Made by a program: the position numbers and the translations under genes. The notes beneath the pieces are model-generated. The model was not told the origin of the DNA, did not search any database, and saw nothing but the letters and a program-made list of their open reading frames with translations. This document shows positions 27,001 to 39,789 of a DNA stretch of 64,000 bases, piece by piece (within the stretch, counting starts at the first letter, position 1; each line of letters opens with the position of its first letter). Source of the stretch: Nymphaea colorata (lineage: Eukaryota; Streptophyta; Magnoliopsida; Nymphaeales; Nymphaeaceae); NCBI RefSeq assembly GCF_008831285.2, contig NC_045140.1:17110370-17174369 (forward strand), given 5' to 3'.

Positions 27001-30000
27001 AGGCAAAAGAAAAGTGATTACACACAAAAGAAAGAGATTGCACAGCTCAATAAGGCACATCTACGTCACTGCACCTCTAGGCCAAACTGTATGGTGGAGG
27101 GGAAAAAAATGGCCCCTACCTTATCACAGATGACGTCAGTAAGAACTACTGTAGTTCCCTCCCAGTTGGCCTTTTGTATAAGTTACACACATTACTTAAA
27201 CCCCTAGTTTCAGGGATGTACTTTGTTGGGTTACAATACTTGCAACATTGCAATATCAGATAATTTTCTATGTTCTAGCAACTTGCAGAGAAAAGCAGCA
27301 TTGAGAGTCTCAAATGGAGAATAAGAAACAATCCACTGACCAACTTTACATTACTCAAAAGAAGCAGCCTCAATATGGCATCAGACAACAAAACTTGCCA
27401 AATATCAAGGGCACAAATAAACTTTTGGTTGAGAAAAGGGAGAGAAAATAAAACAAAAAGAAAAACACAATACAATATCCAGAAGAAGCATCATGTAGCA
27501 ATACAGCAGATGATGACAAAAGCAGTGGCCAGAAGTGCCTCGTTAGCATCAGCTTATTAGTTTGATTAGGTCAAAATTCTGCAAATATTTAAAGGGAATT
27601 CCTAGATATATATCAGATAGGACTGGGACACCTTTGGATGCATGAGTCGATGGAAATTTTGGCAAAGGCATAAGTGCTCATGAGAAAATCATTGAAACAT
27701 GCACACACACATGCAGGTGCAGATACATGCCACATGTCTAGCCATATCCATGTGACACATCTCCAGCACCATCCTGAATTGAGTGCTTCCACATAATCCA
27801 TACGAAGATTATTGTTGCATTGAACACCTTCAAGATATTGACCACACGAAATAATGATGGTAACAACAAATAACCACATAATAGGAAAATTTGTGTACTC
27901 CAAAACCAAAAATCACCATTATATGGAGCAAGAAAATAAAACTCAAAATATTAAAACTATAAAGGTAGAAAGATGTAGCACCGGACGAGGAGCAACTGAA
28001 ATTGTGATGAACCGGAAACCATCCAAATCTTCTCGGCCTAATTGCAGGACAGCTGATGGAGGAGCTTGCTCTGTTTGACTTCCAGGCTCAATCTAGGGAA
28101 AAAAGGGGGAAAAAAAAGCACAGCTCAGAATAACAACACCAGAAAAATAACACATAACCAGGGTTCTTATCCAAACTCTTAGTGGCATTGGCATTCAGCT
28201 ACTATGCTCCCAGATGATGATGACAATAATGACAAATATTTCACAAATTATTCATCCATCAAAAAGGCGATCGTCACTCCGATAAAACTGCTCTTTATCT
28301 ATTAGACAGCTAGAAGAATTGTCTGGAAAAGAATATCTACATCGCATATTGAAATGATAACAAAAATGTTGTAGACATGGAAAATCATTAGAGCCACATG
28401 TAATACCTGCCTTGGTGCAGGTCCAGCTGGAATGTGAACCATTTTTGATGTCACCTCAACAATCCTTTTGCCTGAAGAGATATTTCCATGTAAATAATCT
28501 CTGCTTTTTGCAGGCCAAAGATGAATTCTAACCCCAGAGCATGGAGCAAGATTTGTGACAAATACAAAATGATCTTTGCCGTTTGAAGCCTGGAGAAATG
28601 GAGGAAAAAGGAGCTGAAGTTTCTGACCATTGGGAAAATTCATGAACCACTGAGCTGGAAATTTCTACATTATCATACTATTAAACACCATAAGGCAGTA
28701 TAGAACAATGACTATTAAAAACATGCATAAAAAAGCTGAATTTTCAAAGAAAAACAAATAGCAAGAAAAACTTTATTTAAGCGAACTCACCAATTCCTTG
28801 ATGTCAAGCCACCTTCTTCTACCATCCATGGCCAAGACAGTAACAGTTGGTGACTGGATATATAGATCTCTCTCAAGGCTATCAGCTGCCCAATTAACAG
28901 ACTCGGGGCAAGAAGAGTACATCTGGCCACCAGCTGATGAACATAAATGCAGAAAATGAACAGAACAATAAAAAAAGGCAAAGCAAAATATAAGAGGAGC
29001 AAGTGCAGATCAAATTTACCATGTTAACGAAGCAACTGGAAGACCACAAGGCACAAGTTTTTCAGTTTATCCTATTGGTAATTTGTCAATGTTCAGATTT
29101 GCAAGGATCTAAGTGACCATAAAGCAAGTTAAAAGTCCTAGTAAGAAGCAAACTGAATGCAATATTTTTAACTTTTCCTTTGCTTGAATATTTTTTTCCA
29201 ATTGAAATTTGAGAACGTACTAGCTTGAACATAAAAATATATTAGTAACAAGATTCAAAATACATAACTACAAATTTCTGATATATCCCACTGGCAATTT
29301 CTTCACGTTCAGGCTCGCAAGGATGTAAGTGGTAACCAATATTATTAAACTCTACTCTAAGATTAAGAAGCAAATTGAACTCAAATGTTTTTTTTCTGCC
29401 TCAATAGTTTTTTCCGTTGAAGTTTTAAGACTGGCTATATTCAATTCCAAATATATGTCTGACAAGGTCCAATACATGTGTGAAGGTGTGTTCGATTGCC
29501 ATATAAGAAATTTCTGTCCACAACATCAAATAATAGAAGAACGATAAATACCAACAAGGATTTTGTCAGTTTGAACATTAGCCTTATCAGTACGCGAAGG
29601 GGCTGGTATCTGCTTCACCCAGTTAAAGCTTTGAGGTATTCCACTTTGAAGCATTCTGGTGAACACAGCAAGCCTTTTGCGAGCATTCACAAATGGTTGA
29701 CCAGTTTCAGAATCAACAATACTCAGAAGTGCATGTGACACCTGTAATTTTCAGAAGCATTTTAGTATGTTTCAATCAAAGAATTTTAGATCACAAATGT
29801 TATGGTAAGAAGAATTTTGAGCAGCTGATACCTGTACTACAAGTTGATTACACCATAAAATGGATTGGTGTTCCATTGATAGCCATACATTCTTCATGCC
29901 CGTGGTGCCAATCATAAAGCCATTACTTGCTGGTACTATACCATCTAAAGATGCCAATTTTGAGCGGACCTGGAAAATAAAATGCTTCCAAAACTAGGTC

Positions 30001-33000
30001 ATGTAGCTGATGCAAGGGGGATCATTGGCTAGATTATGAAGCTGCCATCCCTTTAAACCAAGGCAAGCGCATGGGGCACTATGCGGTGGTAGTCTAATAG
30101 AATCATGATCCTACAGTATTGATATTCCAGGAGTTTAAAGGTGAAAATTCAACAGCACAGGCCCTGTCCTTTTCCTCCCTAAAAAGTAAGAACATGACAG
30201 TTGACAAGTTCTCATCCCGACGCTAAATTTGAGGTATGGTTGCAAATATCATTCTTGGGTTTTTAACTTTTTATCGACAAGGTTCTTCTTAGGTAATATG
30301 CAGAAAGTTTGTTTCCTCAGAAAATCTTAAAAATTCAAAAGTTGAAAAAATATATTTTAAAAATTATGAAATTATAAGTTTTCTACAAATTTTCCAACAA
30401 AAACATTGATAAAAATTCAAACTAAAATGACAAAAAAAGTTTTAGAATATGTCAAAACCATCAAAAAATTTTCCAAAAATATAAGAGTATTATTTTCAGT
30501 CATTCACGTTGAAGATATTTTCAAAATATCGCAATAAATTAATTTTTCATTTAATATTTTGGAAATATTATTGTAGTATTTTGGCAATTCTGCTAATATT
30601 TGTGACAATGGTTTGAGAGATAACTCTGTATTTCCAGAAAAACTGAGGACAAGTTCGCAGAAAAGCTTTGTCAGCTCTCATTAACACAACCAATTCCATC
30701 AACTTTGTGCCACAAACCATTAGCAAGTATTTTTTTTTTTTATTATTATTTTGTTATTGTTTTCATTGTTCTTGTAGTATGTAGTGCACTAGTACTAGTA
30801 TTTGTTGAATAGACCATACCTGGTAATCACGAATGCCACCAAAAATGGATATGACAATAACATTTGAAAGCACTGGATCAGAAACCCAATGACCTGAAGG
30901 TGCCCTTTGAACCTCATAGCCTTTTCTCCAATCACTATTTACTTGTGAAAAGAATCGTCCTAATGATGGTTGCAGGGCCAGTGGTGGAGACCTGCAGTAG
31001 TGTTGCATGTTCCCATTAGTAGAATGGAGAGGGGGAGCATATAGCATCTTGGGAAGCAACCACAGATATGAGAATTAAGGATGTCACGTACTGATGTGGA
31101 CTAGAAAGAGTAAGAATAGTTTCCACAGCTGATTTTCTTAAATGAGGATGGACAATAGCAGCTCTAGCAACAAATCCACCCATTGAATGCCCAACTAAAA
31201 TGACACTTCTAGGCAACCTTCCAGCAGTTTCACCAGTGTCTTTCAACCGAGCATTTTGAGACTCCACATAGTGATCCAAAATCTGTCATCATATCAAGGA
31301 TAATTCTTAACATTACTTGTTGCACACAAAGTTGAAAACCACTTTGCTGGTGTTCATGAATATGAAGAAAAACAAGCCAAATGCAAACCATTACAAGAAC
31401 TTAGCTTCTTATACTCCTTTAATGTTTTTAAGAAAATAACAGGTCTAGGTATGAACGTGCTTTTTCTGGCACAAATCAAGACAAGGTACACTAACACATA
31501 GATACTTTCTCACCTCAGAATGGCAAAGCTCAAGGAATATGTCTCACATTCTTATTCAGATACCAGATGCCATTTAGATACAAGTTAGCATGAGAAGGCT
31601 GCATACCAGTGAATAGCAATTCTCGAACATCAAAGTGCAAACTCATAAAGAGGACAGAAAACAGAAGATTTTAATATCCACCACAAAAAACAAAAGTAAC
31701 TGCTAAAGAATGTTATACATAATGGCTTCGACAAAACATAAATAGGAACATAAAGAAAATAAGGCCATGTTGACTTCAAATAAGGCCATGTTGTCTTCAA
31801 ATAAGACCATGTTGACTTCCAAAAGAAACAGGATTAAGTAAAAAACAGAAGCCATGCTTGTTGTGTACAAGTACTTAGCCGATTATCGAGAACTAATAGA
31901 AAGGTGTAAAGCTGGAATATAACAAAACAATTTTTCTCAAGATGCAAATCCACAAGACTTTACCAGTATACTTTTTCCCATGAAAGGTGGAGGATGATGC
32001 AACTTTATGCAGATAACAGATAATCTAAGTCACATGGGTACAGATACGGTTTGGGTACAGAGATATGTATGTGAACATAGGCAAAATAACACAAAAAAAT
32101 CAAAATAAAAGCAACATTTAAATAAACAAGTGATATAAAATTATAAATAAAAACTGTACATGTTTATGAATAATAAATCTAAAAACATGATGAAACCAAG
32201 TTGGAAACAATTAAATCAAGTAAAAATTTTGCAATTTCGATCAGCTACAAATATCATTGTCAGATTTTATCGGCAAGGTTTTTATCGGGTATTTTTCGGC
32301 AAAGTTGTTTTTCTCAAGAAAGTTTCAAAGTTTTTTTTTTTAAATAAAACATCAAAATGTTAGGTAAAAATATAAGAAATGAAAAACTAATAAGTATTGT
32401 ATTGCATTAGGAGGTCAACTTAAATACTTAAAACAAATGGAAATAAAACAATGAAGCAAAAGTAGAAACAAAAATAAAAGTGAAAAAACCACGTTAAAAT
32501 CAAGATAAATAGATTTTTAATGATTTTTTCAAAATACTGCAATATCTTCCCTTTTTTTGTTTTCTTCATTGTTTTTGTTAATATCACGATATTTGTGGCT
32601 ATGCTAAAAAGAACTCGTGTGTACAAGTACCCACTTTAGGTACAGGCAATGTTGTAGGCATTGTAGGTATTGTACGATACAGGGCTGTATGTACCGTTGC
32701 TTTTTAAATTTACGATATGACACACCACTTGTAGTGTATCGCAAACAGGTAGTGTATCGTATGTGTATCGCATGTATCGTGTGATACACAACCTATATCG
32801 TACGATATAGTGCGATACACCCCACATCGCACAATACATGTCTATTTTGAAAAATGTGGCGTTAAACCCATCCTTTTTCAAACTAATTTTTAAAACTTGC
32901 CTCCCTCTTCATTTCTGAACATATCTAATGGTTGAAGGAGGGGGAGATTAGGGCAATTTTCAGGAATAATCAGTTTCACCATGAAATTGTCGTTTTGAAG

Positions 33001-35520
33001 GCAGATTTATGCATGGATGATTGATTCTTGCTTAGATAAAGAGGGTTTACATCTTCTACGAAAAATGAAAATGAGAATGATATGACAAAGATTATGAATG
33101 AAGTTGTTTTCATTTGTTATTTGCATTGACATTGAACAATTTTGTCTTGTGATGTGATGTATAGTATATGTAAAACTTGGTTTTTGATGTGTTATGGATC
33201 TTATGACTTACTTATGAGTTATTTTGTAGATCTTATAAATTATGTTTCCTCATGTCTTAGATCATGTTGTGTTATTACGTGATATTATGACCCCTTATTA
33301 ATGTTTGTGAAGTAACTTCATACCCTATAATAAGCCTGCCATTATGCATAACATGTTTTTTCATTAAAATAACATATTTTTTATTTTTATTGATTTATCC
33401 GATTTTTCTCTATTTTTTCTAGTTTTTTTTTAATTAAAAAAATAAATTTACGATATGCATACAATACTTTACGATACAACGTATCTATTGGCGAGACCGA
33501 TACGGCTTACGATACGTTTTTTACAACATTGGTACAGGTACGTGGACTTTACTAAAGTACTCATGTGACTAAGCAGATAATGCCTTGACGACATGTCTAA
33601 ATTTAGTAGGCAAGCCTATGCATGGGACAAGAAAAAATGTTGTCAATAAGATATCTAACAATGTTAGTGGTGTCAAACTGTCAATGACTTTCAAAAATGG
33701 CATATTGACAATAATCACAAGTGTATGCATTGCATCAGGAGTAAAAGCAATGCCATACTCAATTATACAACTAATTTAAATATTATACATAAGGAACCTT
33801 CCTATTTTTGCCGAAGTGCACATACCCTGTGAATAGCATAAACAACATACTCTGTGTGCTCTTCAAGTATCCGTCCATCCATTGCAGAGTGTTCTCCTTC
33901 AAGATCAACAGCAAACCAGTCAAGCATGTGTGAGTATTGATTAGGTGGTGTAAAAGTGGTATCTTCATCCCCTCCTCCAACATCAGGTGTAAAAAGAGCT
34001 TCTTGATAAAAGGTAGCCTCGAGGGGACCTCCCTGATAGGCCCTATCAGATTCTGCTGCCATAGATCGCACCTATGCAAATGAAATGACCAAAAAAATAA
34101 TGACGAAGAAATAATAGAAATTGCATTCAGAAGTGAACCAAAATGTTGTGCTAATTGACTAAAAAATCAAGGAACTGGTCCTTTGTATCCTTTTGGACTT
34201 TTGCTTGTTCAGTCCTCCACAATATTGAATTATGGGGTATTCAGGGTTTAAATTGAGATTTCTCCAGCATATACAGTAAAAGTTATATTGTTTCACACAC
34301 ATAATAAACGCTATTATATGAATAATATAGCATTGCTTCAGGCAAAAGATGCGAATGCATGTACTTACACTTCAAACACAGTGCACATATGACATAACCC
34401 AAACAGTAAGGACACACCACCTCTAAATTCGATCAGCAATGCAGCCAGGTATGGTTAAGTGGGAGCCTGGCAAACCAGTTTATGGCAGCGTTATGTGACA
34501 ACTTCTAGAGTGCACATATAGCATAGATCACCATATATGGTCACATGCAGACAAGATTACATCTGCATACAATCATTCTCATTGTCATCAAACCTTAGCC
34601 CATCAATATACGATAAGCTCCAAAAAAGTTGTAGCCCATCGGACCCATCCATTTATCATAATATGTGTCAGCCTTTGATCGGCTGAAAACCCAGCATAAA
34701 TTCAGTCCATCATAAGAATTAAATTTTATTTTACAGATTCTTACATTCCCATTCTATAAACCATAAAAATCCTTGGCCCTGTGGATTATCTCCTCTCCTA
34801 GTATAATAAGCAAAGTGCTGATAGGGCTTTTTGCATCTTGACAAAATCAACTCCATGAGTGTTGCTAAATTTAAAAGGTGACCTATGCATCGTTACATTA
34901 ATTTAATAGATTGTGTTAGTCAAACACTTTTAAAAGCCATATATTTCTAAGTACAAAAGCTTCACAATGGTATCCTTCCAAATCAAGCTTATGGTAATAA
35001 AATTTTTAAATATAATGGCAACAACATCTCAGTGGCAGGGCTAATTAAAATGGTGTCCGTACAATATTACAAACAGTCACCCATTCTTGCGAACATAAGC
35101 TAAGACACCTTAAAAAGTAAATGAACTAGTCAAACCCGTAATATAAATCAAAATAACAACAAAAACAACTGAAACAAACAAAAAGGATAAATTAAATAGA
35201 CATGCCTGTTTGTAGCTTCCACCATTGCCTGGAATGAAGAGCACAGGAACACCACTGAGCTTCATGAGATGCTCGTTGAAGTCAATCTTTTTCCAACCTT
35301 CATGATATAGGAACAGCCCGTATTTATTGGATGACACGTTTGCAGGCGTTCTGACAGGGATGTACGTTGGGTACATGTACGTCATGACACAACCATTTGG
35401 AACAGGTCTTAACAACCCATACAAGGCAGCAAGAAGGGAGAAAATGGTAACAAGGGCCAGCACTGCCAACTTGCATTTTCCTTTCAGACCCAGCATCGTG
35501 AAACCAATCTTCAGTCTCAA
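21064..35520 (-). CDS. PGAP1: GPI inositol-deacylase, PGAP1-like, 16 exons
   Basis: ER membrane lipase that removes the acyl chain from the inositol of GPI anchors before protein export (family knowledge). Exons on the minus strand: 35520-35206, 34071-33826, 31282-31092, 30991-30820, 29969-29832, 29741-29552, 28933-28791, 28649-28407, 28092-27982, 26006-25887, 25752-25596, 24832-24669, 24388-24056, 23157-23018, 22485-22242, 21396-21064. They total 3240 nt, giving 1079 residues. A membrane segment lies at about residues 15-40, then the conserved FIPGNGGSYKQVRS and SDRAYQGGP blocks, and the lipase motif GHSMGG at about 218-223 (nucleophile Ser220). The last ~350 residues contain several membrane spans. 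Exon 1 uses a GC donor. The exon 7/8 join (ctcag acceptor, KEL-WFMNF) is the least certain. An in-frame Met eight codons downstream is an alternative start. Confidence 0.93.
26219..26837. repeat. AT-rich inverted-repeat element, family member 1
   Basis: Sits in the intron between PGAP1-like exons 9 and 10. It starts ccattgccacaaaacaaatatc and its end, read on the other strand, is ccagtgtcacagatatt, a short imperfect terminal inverted repeat. The interior is very AT-rich with repeated gaaaatctc / tttttct motifs and no ORF. Related to 30234-30614 and 32238-32606. Confidence 0.5.
30234..30614. repeat. AT-rich inverted-repeat element, family member 2
   Basis: Starts ggttgcaaatatcattcttggg and ends taatatttgtgacaatgg, in the intron between PGAP1-like exons 4 and 5. 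It shares the interior word cgcaataa / caaaatatcgc with the other members and has no ORF. Confidence 0.5.
31757..31820. repeat. 21-bp unit repeated three times
   Basis: aaataaggccatgttgactt-type units repeat at an exact 21-bp period with single-base differences, inside the intron between PGAP1-like exons 2 and 3. Confidence 0.85.
32238..32606. repeat. AT-rich inverted-repeat element, family member 3
   Basis: Starts cagctacaaatatcattg and ends cacgatatttgtggctatg. It resembles the elements at 26219 and 30234 and lies inside the left half of the outer TIR element, so it is probably a separate insertion. Confidence 0.45.
32647..33530. mobile_element. Inner GTATCG-rich element with target duplication
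   Basis: Flanked by GGTACAGG on both sides (32639-32646 and 33531-33538). The termini are caatgttgta on the left and tacaacatt on the right, inverted. Subterminal regions at both ends are packed with gtatcg / cgatac words. The interior is AT-rich without an ORF. It is inserted within the outer TIR element and so is younger. Non-autonomous, class uncertain. Confidence 0.7.
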
Positions 35521-37943
35521 GCAAAAACCATTTAGGATTTACTTAACCATAATATTTCCATTCTGTTGAAGAAATCCGATTAACTTAAATTTGCAATCCA
35601 AAATGCTTAAATAGAAAGGACGGGGCCATCAGCCGATCGGTTCAAATCAGAAAGTGCAGAAAATGCCCTACTAGCACCAACACCCAGAGCATCTTCAGGC
35701 AAATGCGAAACCCATATCACAAATATCTTCTTAGCGTCCCTGCACAGCAAGAATAAATCACTTATTTCCCACATCCTCGATCAAGGCAAACAGCTATTAT
35801 TTAAATCAATAGATGACAAACGCATAGTTTTCACGTAGATCTAATTGCACAAGAGTAACAAATCTTCACATTATGTCAATTCCAAAGAAGCGGTTAGCTG
35901 CCTACAAAGGCCTCAGAGGTACACTAACTTCGTCCATTCAATAAAGGAAGAAGTAAAATCCAATGCCGGTCCCCAAAATACAACTGCAACAGTAATCTGA
36001 ACAGGAGAAACTCGCGAGAACGATCTTCAGATTTCTCATTCGAAGCCTAATGTGCACAACAGCGAATCAGAACAAGCACACATAAATCTCATTCAATCTC
36101 AAACTTGTTATCCAAAAAAACAATCACCAAGGAAACACCAGTTCCGCAAGAGAAATGCCAAAAGAAGCGGGAAAACCACGAAAGCAAGACCAAAGTCATA
36201 CAGACACGATCCCTTCTTGCAAATTTTCAAACCAACCGAAAGAAAAATCCACAAACAACAACGAGGAAAAGCCCTAGACCAACCTTACCGCGTCAACGAA
36301 ACCAAACGAGACCCGATCCCGCCAAATCCGAGACAGAGAAGCCCGCAAAGTACTTGTATTTCTCGACTCGATCCAGTTCCCTCCGCACGAAATTCCCGTC
36401 TCCAAACCAGATCCAAGAACTTTCGAAAACGATCGCAGAGCAAGATCGACGGGAACGGCACAGAGTGTGGATGAGTTCAAATAAGACCAGAGGCGAACAA
36501 TGGAACAAGACAGATTGCGAAACAGAGCATTTTCCCTCTTTTTCTTACTTCCTTTTTTTTTTGCCCACATCGCACGGCTCGTGATTACGGGATTAACCGG
36601 CTGTAGCCGGTTACAGCATGGCTGAAAACGGATCTGAAATATTCGGACGGCCTATCAGGATCCAACCATTACATGGGGTTCAAGTCCATGGGGTATGATT
36701 TATGAAATCGGATTCCATTTGGAATTGGCAGACTAGGTCTGAACCAATCAGTTGATTTGGATATGTTTGAAAACGAAATCAAGTTGCCAAAGAAATACAT
36801 TCAAAAATCATGTAATTGGATTCGAAATTAGCACACATATCTTAAATTTAGACCCAACTCTACTTAATTTATGGATTCAAATCTGATATCTGACTACATT
36901 GCTTTAGAAAAGTCAGATTTGGGGGAAAAAAAACTTACCATCCAATCAAGAAGTTCGATCGGATACATATGTATTTAAATAAATATATGATCGGATTTGA
37001 ATTTGAAGTTGTAATTAGTTTTAAATAAGTATCTTATATCCAATATCCAAACGACTGTGATTTAGATTCGGTAGTGTATTTAAAAGCAGGATTCTGATCA
37101 ATTGTTAATTTAAAGTTGAATTTAGACCAGATTTGGATTTCAAATTAAAATTTTGGATCTAAATATGGTATAAGACTCGCATTTGAATCCCAATATGTAA
37201 GTGCACATCAAATAAACCAGGTATTGTAAAAGGAACATCCAATTCGAATTTTATTCGGCTATTTGAAGTTCACGTGGACGCATTTATTGGATGAATAGCA
37301 GCATTTTCAGGTGGACATTCATATACATAGTTTTATGTGAATTTGCCATAAAGATTTGAGTATATTTATGAAACAATGTATTTTAGTGTTTTCCACTGGA
37401 AGTGAGGATGACATCGAAATCATATGCGGCGTTTTTTAATAATATGCATTTGACATTTTGAATTGCCTATGCTCATTTATTGCACATTCTATTCTCAACT
37501 CGTCACAATCTTCACCGCTGTAAATTGTTCCCGCTCGGTGTGAATGTTGTACTCATTTTTGTTAAAATTAGTTTCATTGTAGCCGACTCCATCGTTTCAT
37601 CACAATCGAACTCTCTCTGTTGGTGAATGGGAACTTTCATTGTAGTGTTGCTTTAGATAGACGAGCACGCTGCAACAATTATGACTTTCAACAAAAGTGC
37701 AACTCTGTGTCATCCGCTTCATGAATGACAATCAATTCTAACTTTTTTGCTGTATTCAACACCAACTTAAAGGAGTTCCTGATAGCTTCTGAGGTGCGCG
37801 AAGGACCTAAGGGGCATTCATTCAAAAAAATTGTAAACCAGACTTTCTTTTCGGCATATATCAAACTTTCTTCGTTTCTCTCTGCTGGTACACGCTTGAG
37901 AGAGAGCAGAGAAAAGCTTGTGCATGCGGTTGAAAGGAACAAG
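35521..37943. other. Intergenic: PGAP1-like 5' side to ABCG26 3' side
   Basis: The left half is upstream of the PGAP1-like gene and probably includes untranslated exons. From about 36600 to 37300 the DNA is AT-rich with degenerate ggatttgaatt / atccaa words and no ORF. From 37300 to 37943 is the 3' flank of the ABCG26-like gene. The Arg/Lys-rich plus-strand ORFs at 36052-36584 are antisense to the likely leader and are not called. Confidence 0.45.
36289..36560 (-). other. Candidate 5' untranslated exon of the PGAP1-like gene
   Basis: On the minus strand a good donor (gacgcg then gtaaggttgg) ends at 36289, and the preceding ~270 bp are GC-richer than their surroundings. A matching acceptor, gtgcag before ggacgctaag, lies at 35740, 220 bp above the ATG. 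The second leader exon would contain upstream ATGs, one opening a seven-codon ORF. Inference only. Confidence 0.3.
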
Positions 37944-39019
37944 TCAAACAGGGGACACGGAGATCCTTTTGAGGAGGCAAGCATAAGCACACAACCTGTA
38001 AGCAATGGCCATGGAGAGCAGGACCCAGACCTCCTTGTTGTCACCGTTGAGGTTGATGGTGTCAAAGGAAGGTGAGCTCTGCAGGCGCTTGCACCCACCT
38101 GCACTGCCGCACTCATACAACAGGTCCCCAGAGTACTGAACCTTCAGCAGAAGCCTAAACCCATAGTGCATGAACGAGATGTACTTCAACCACTGCATGA
38201 ACTTTGGTATATGCTGCAAAGCGATCAATTAGAAACATTAAGAATAATATCTCTACCTGCATATATGCCCACCTGACCACATATAGGTCAAGTAAATATG
38301 GCCTCAGATATCAACTTTTTGTCTAAAACTAGTAGGGTGTGACAGTAAGAAACTGGATTTGTAAAAGACTTACTGTTAAAATGACATTTTCAAAAGGGCA
38401 TGAATAACCTCTCTGTCCTCAGAAGGACACCTTAAACACATTTAAAAAAATATATCATCCAAACATAACCATAATTTTGGTATTAGAGACCATTATATGT
38501 AGGAATGTACAACAAGCAAGTTAAGCATACTTTCGACTTGAGTTACATATATATTGGCTCAAGCTTTATGAAGCGAGCTCAAGCTCACTCTCAATAAACC
38601 GCGTCCGAGCTCTAGCTCCACTCGTTTAAGCACATGTCACTTCATTCATATATTTTTTAAAATGAAAACAAAAACCACAAAAGAATGTTAAAATTCATAA
38701 AAAAAAATACTGACATGCCCCTAAAGATTAATAAACATGGAAGACACAAGCTGAAACAAGTTTAAATGAGTTGAGCTCCAGTAACTAGAACTCAATTCAT
38801 TTATAAATCGAGTTTTTAACTAGAGCTCGAGTCAAACTTATATGGGTGAGTTTGAGTCAAGCTCGAGTTGGCTTGACTAGTTGTACATCCTTAATTATGG
38901 AGAGATTCTTTATATTTTTTCATAAGGAATCTACTTTTGATTTTGATATTGACAATTCTATGACACATTAATTCATTTCCAATTTAAATACGTGTTCATA
39001 TATATATATATATATATAT

Positions 39020-39053
<34 letters not shown>

Positions 39054-39756
39054 GAAAAACCTGAACATAGTATCCTCCAGTAAGGAGGAATAACATGAGG
39101 ACTAGGGAAGCGATGACACCAGCTCTTTTTATGCTCAAAACTGCAGCTCCAAAAAGCTCCCCTGCTCCCTACAAGATGGTCATGAAGCATTTTCACCACA
39201 GCTACTATATATAGGCGAAATGGAGGCACTGGATACCTGGCTAGTGATGACAATCAACAGCATTGTAAGCAAGGTGAAGAAGAAGCATGGCACTGTCTTT
39301 CGAAGCCCAACCATGAAGTATATAATGGCCATAAAGATGGTTGGGTAGAGTATGTGTATAACCATGTCGCATAAGGTGCTGCATATGTAGTACACGCTCA
39401 GCCTGTACATATCTGCTTTCCTTTCCCTCACAAGGTATTCCTTCTCAAAAGGAAATACGTATACTGCTCCAAATAGGGATGAAGATGTCCAAAATATACA
39501 GATATAGAAGAGTAGTCCTACCTGTAATAAGTAGTTTGGGCGAATTGCAAGTCAATAGATGGGCATTTAACTTTTTAGAGAAATCATCAAAGAATCGCTT
39601 ACTGACAGAAAACATTAAATTTTAATATATAACAACTAAAAGGCCATAGAATTATCTCGTTAATTTTTAAAAGTTGAGCTATGATTTGTTATTTTCCCAA
39701 ATATTAAGCGTCTTTGTTAATTTTTTTCTCAAATTTATGGCTAGTGTTTTGGTTTG

Positions 39757-39789
<33 letters not shown>

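Larger units (their letters stand above)
32025..33573. mobile_element. Outer TIR element with 8-bp target duplication
   Basis: The termini are CTAAGTCACATGGGTAC on the left and, inverted, CTTAGTCACATGAGTAC on the right (15 of 17 match). Both ends are flanked by CAGATAAT (32017-32024 and 33574-33581), an 8-bp direct repeat. An 8-bp duplication fits the hAT class, though the termini are not a textbook hAT sequence. There is no transposase, so it is non-autonomous. It lies in the second intron of the PGAP1-like gene and contains two further insertions. Confidence 0.75.

Noticed and set aside
36052-36584. 140- and 159-codon Arg/Lys-rich plus-strand ORFs
   Set aside because: They overlap in different frames, have biased composition and lie antisense to the probable PGAP1 leader; no domain visible.
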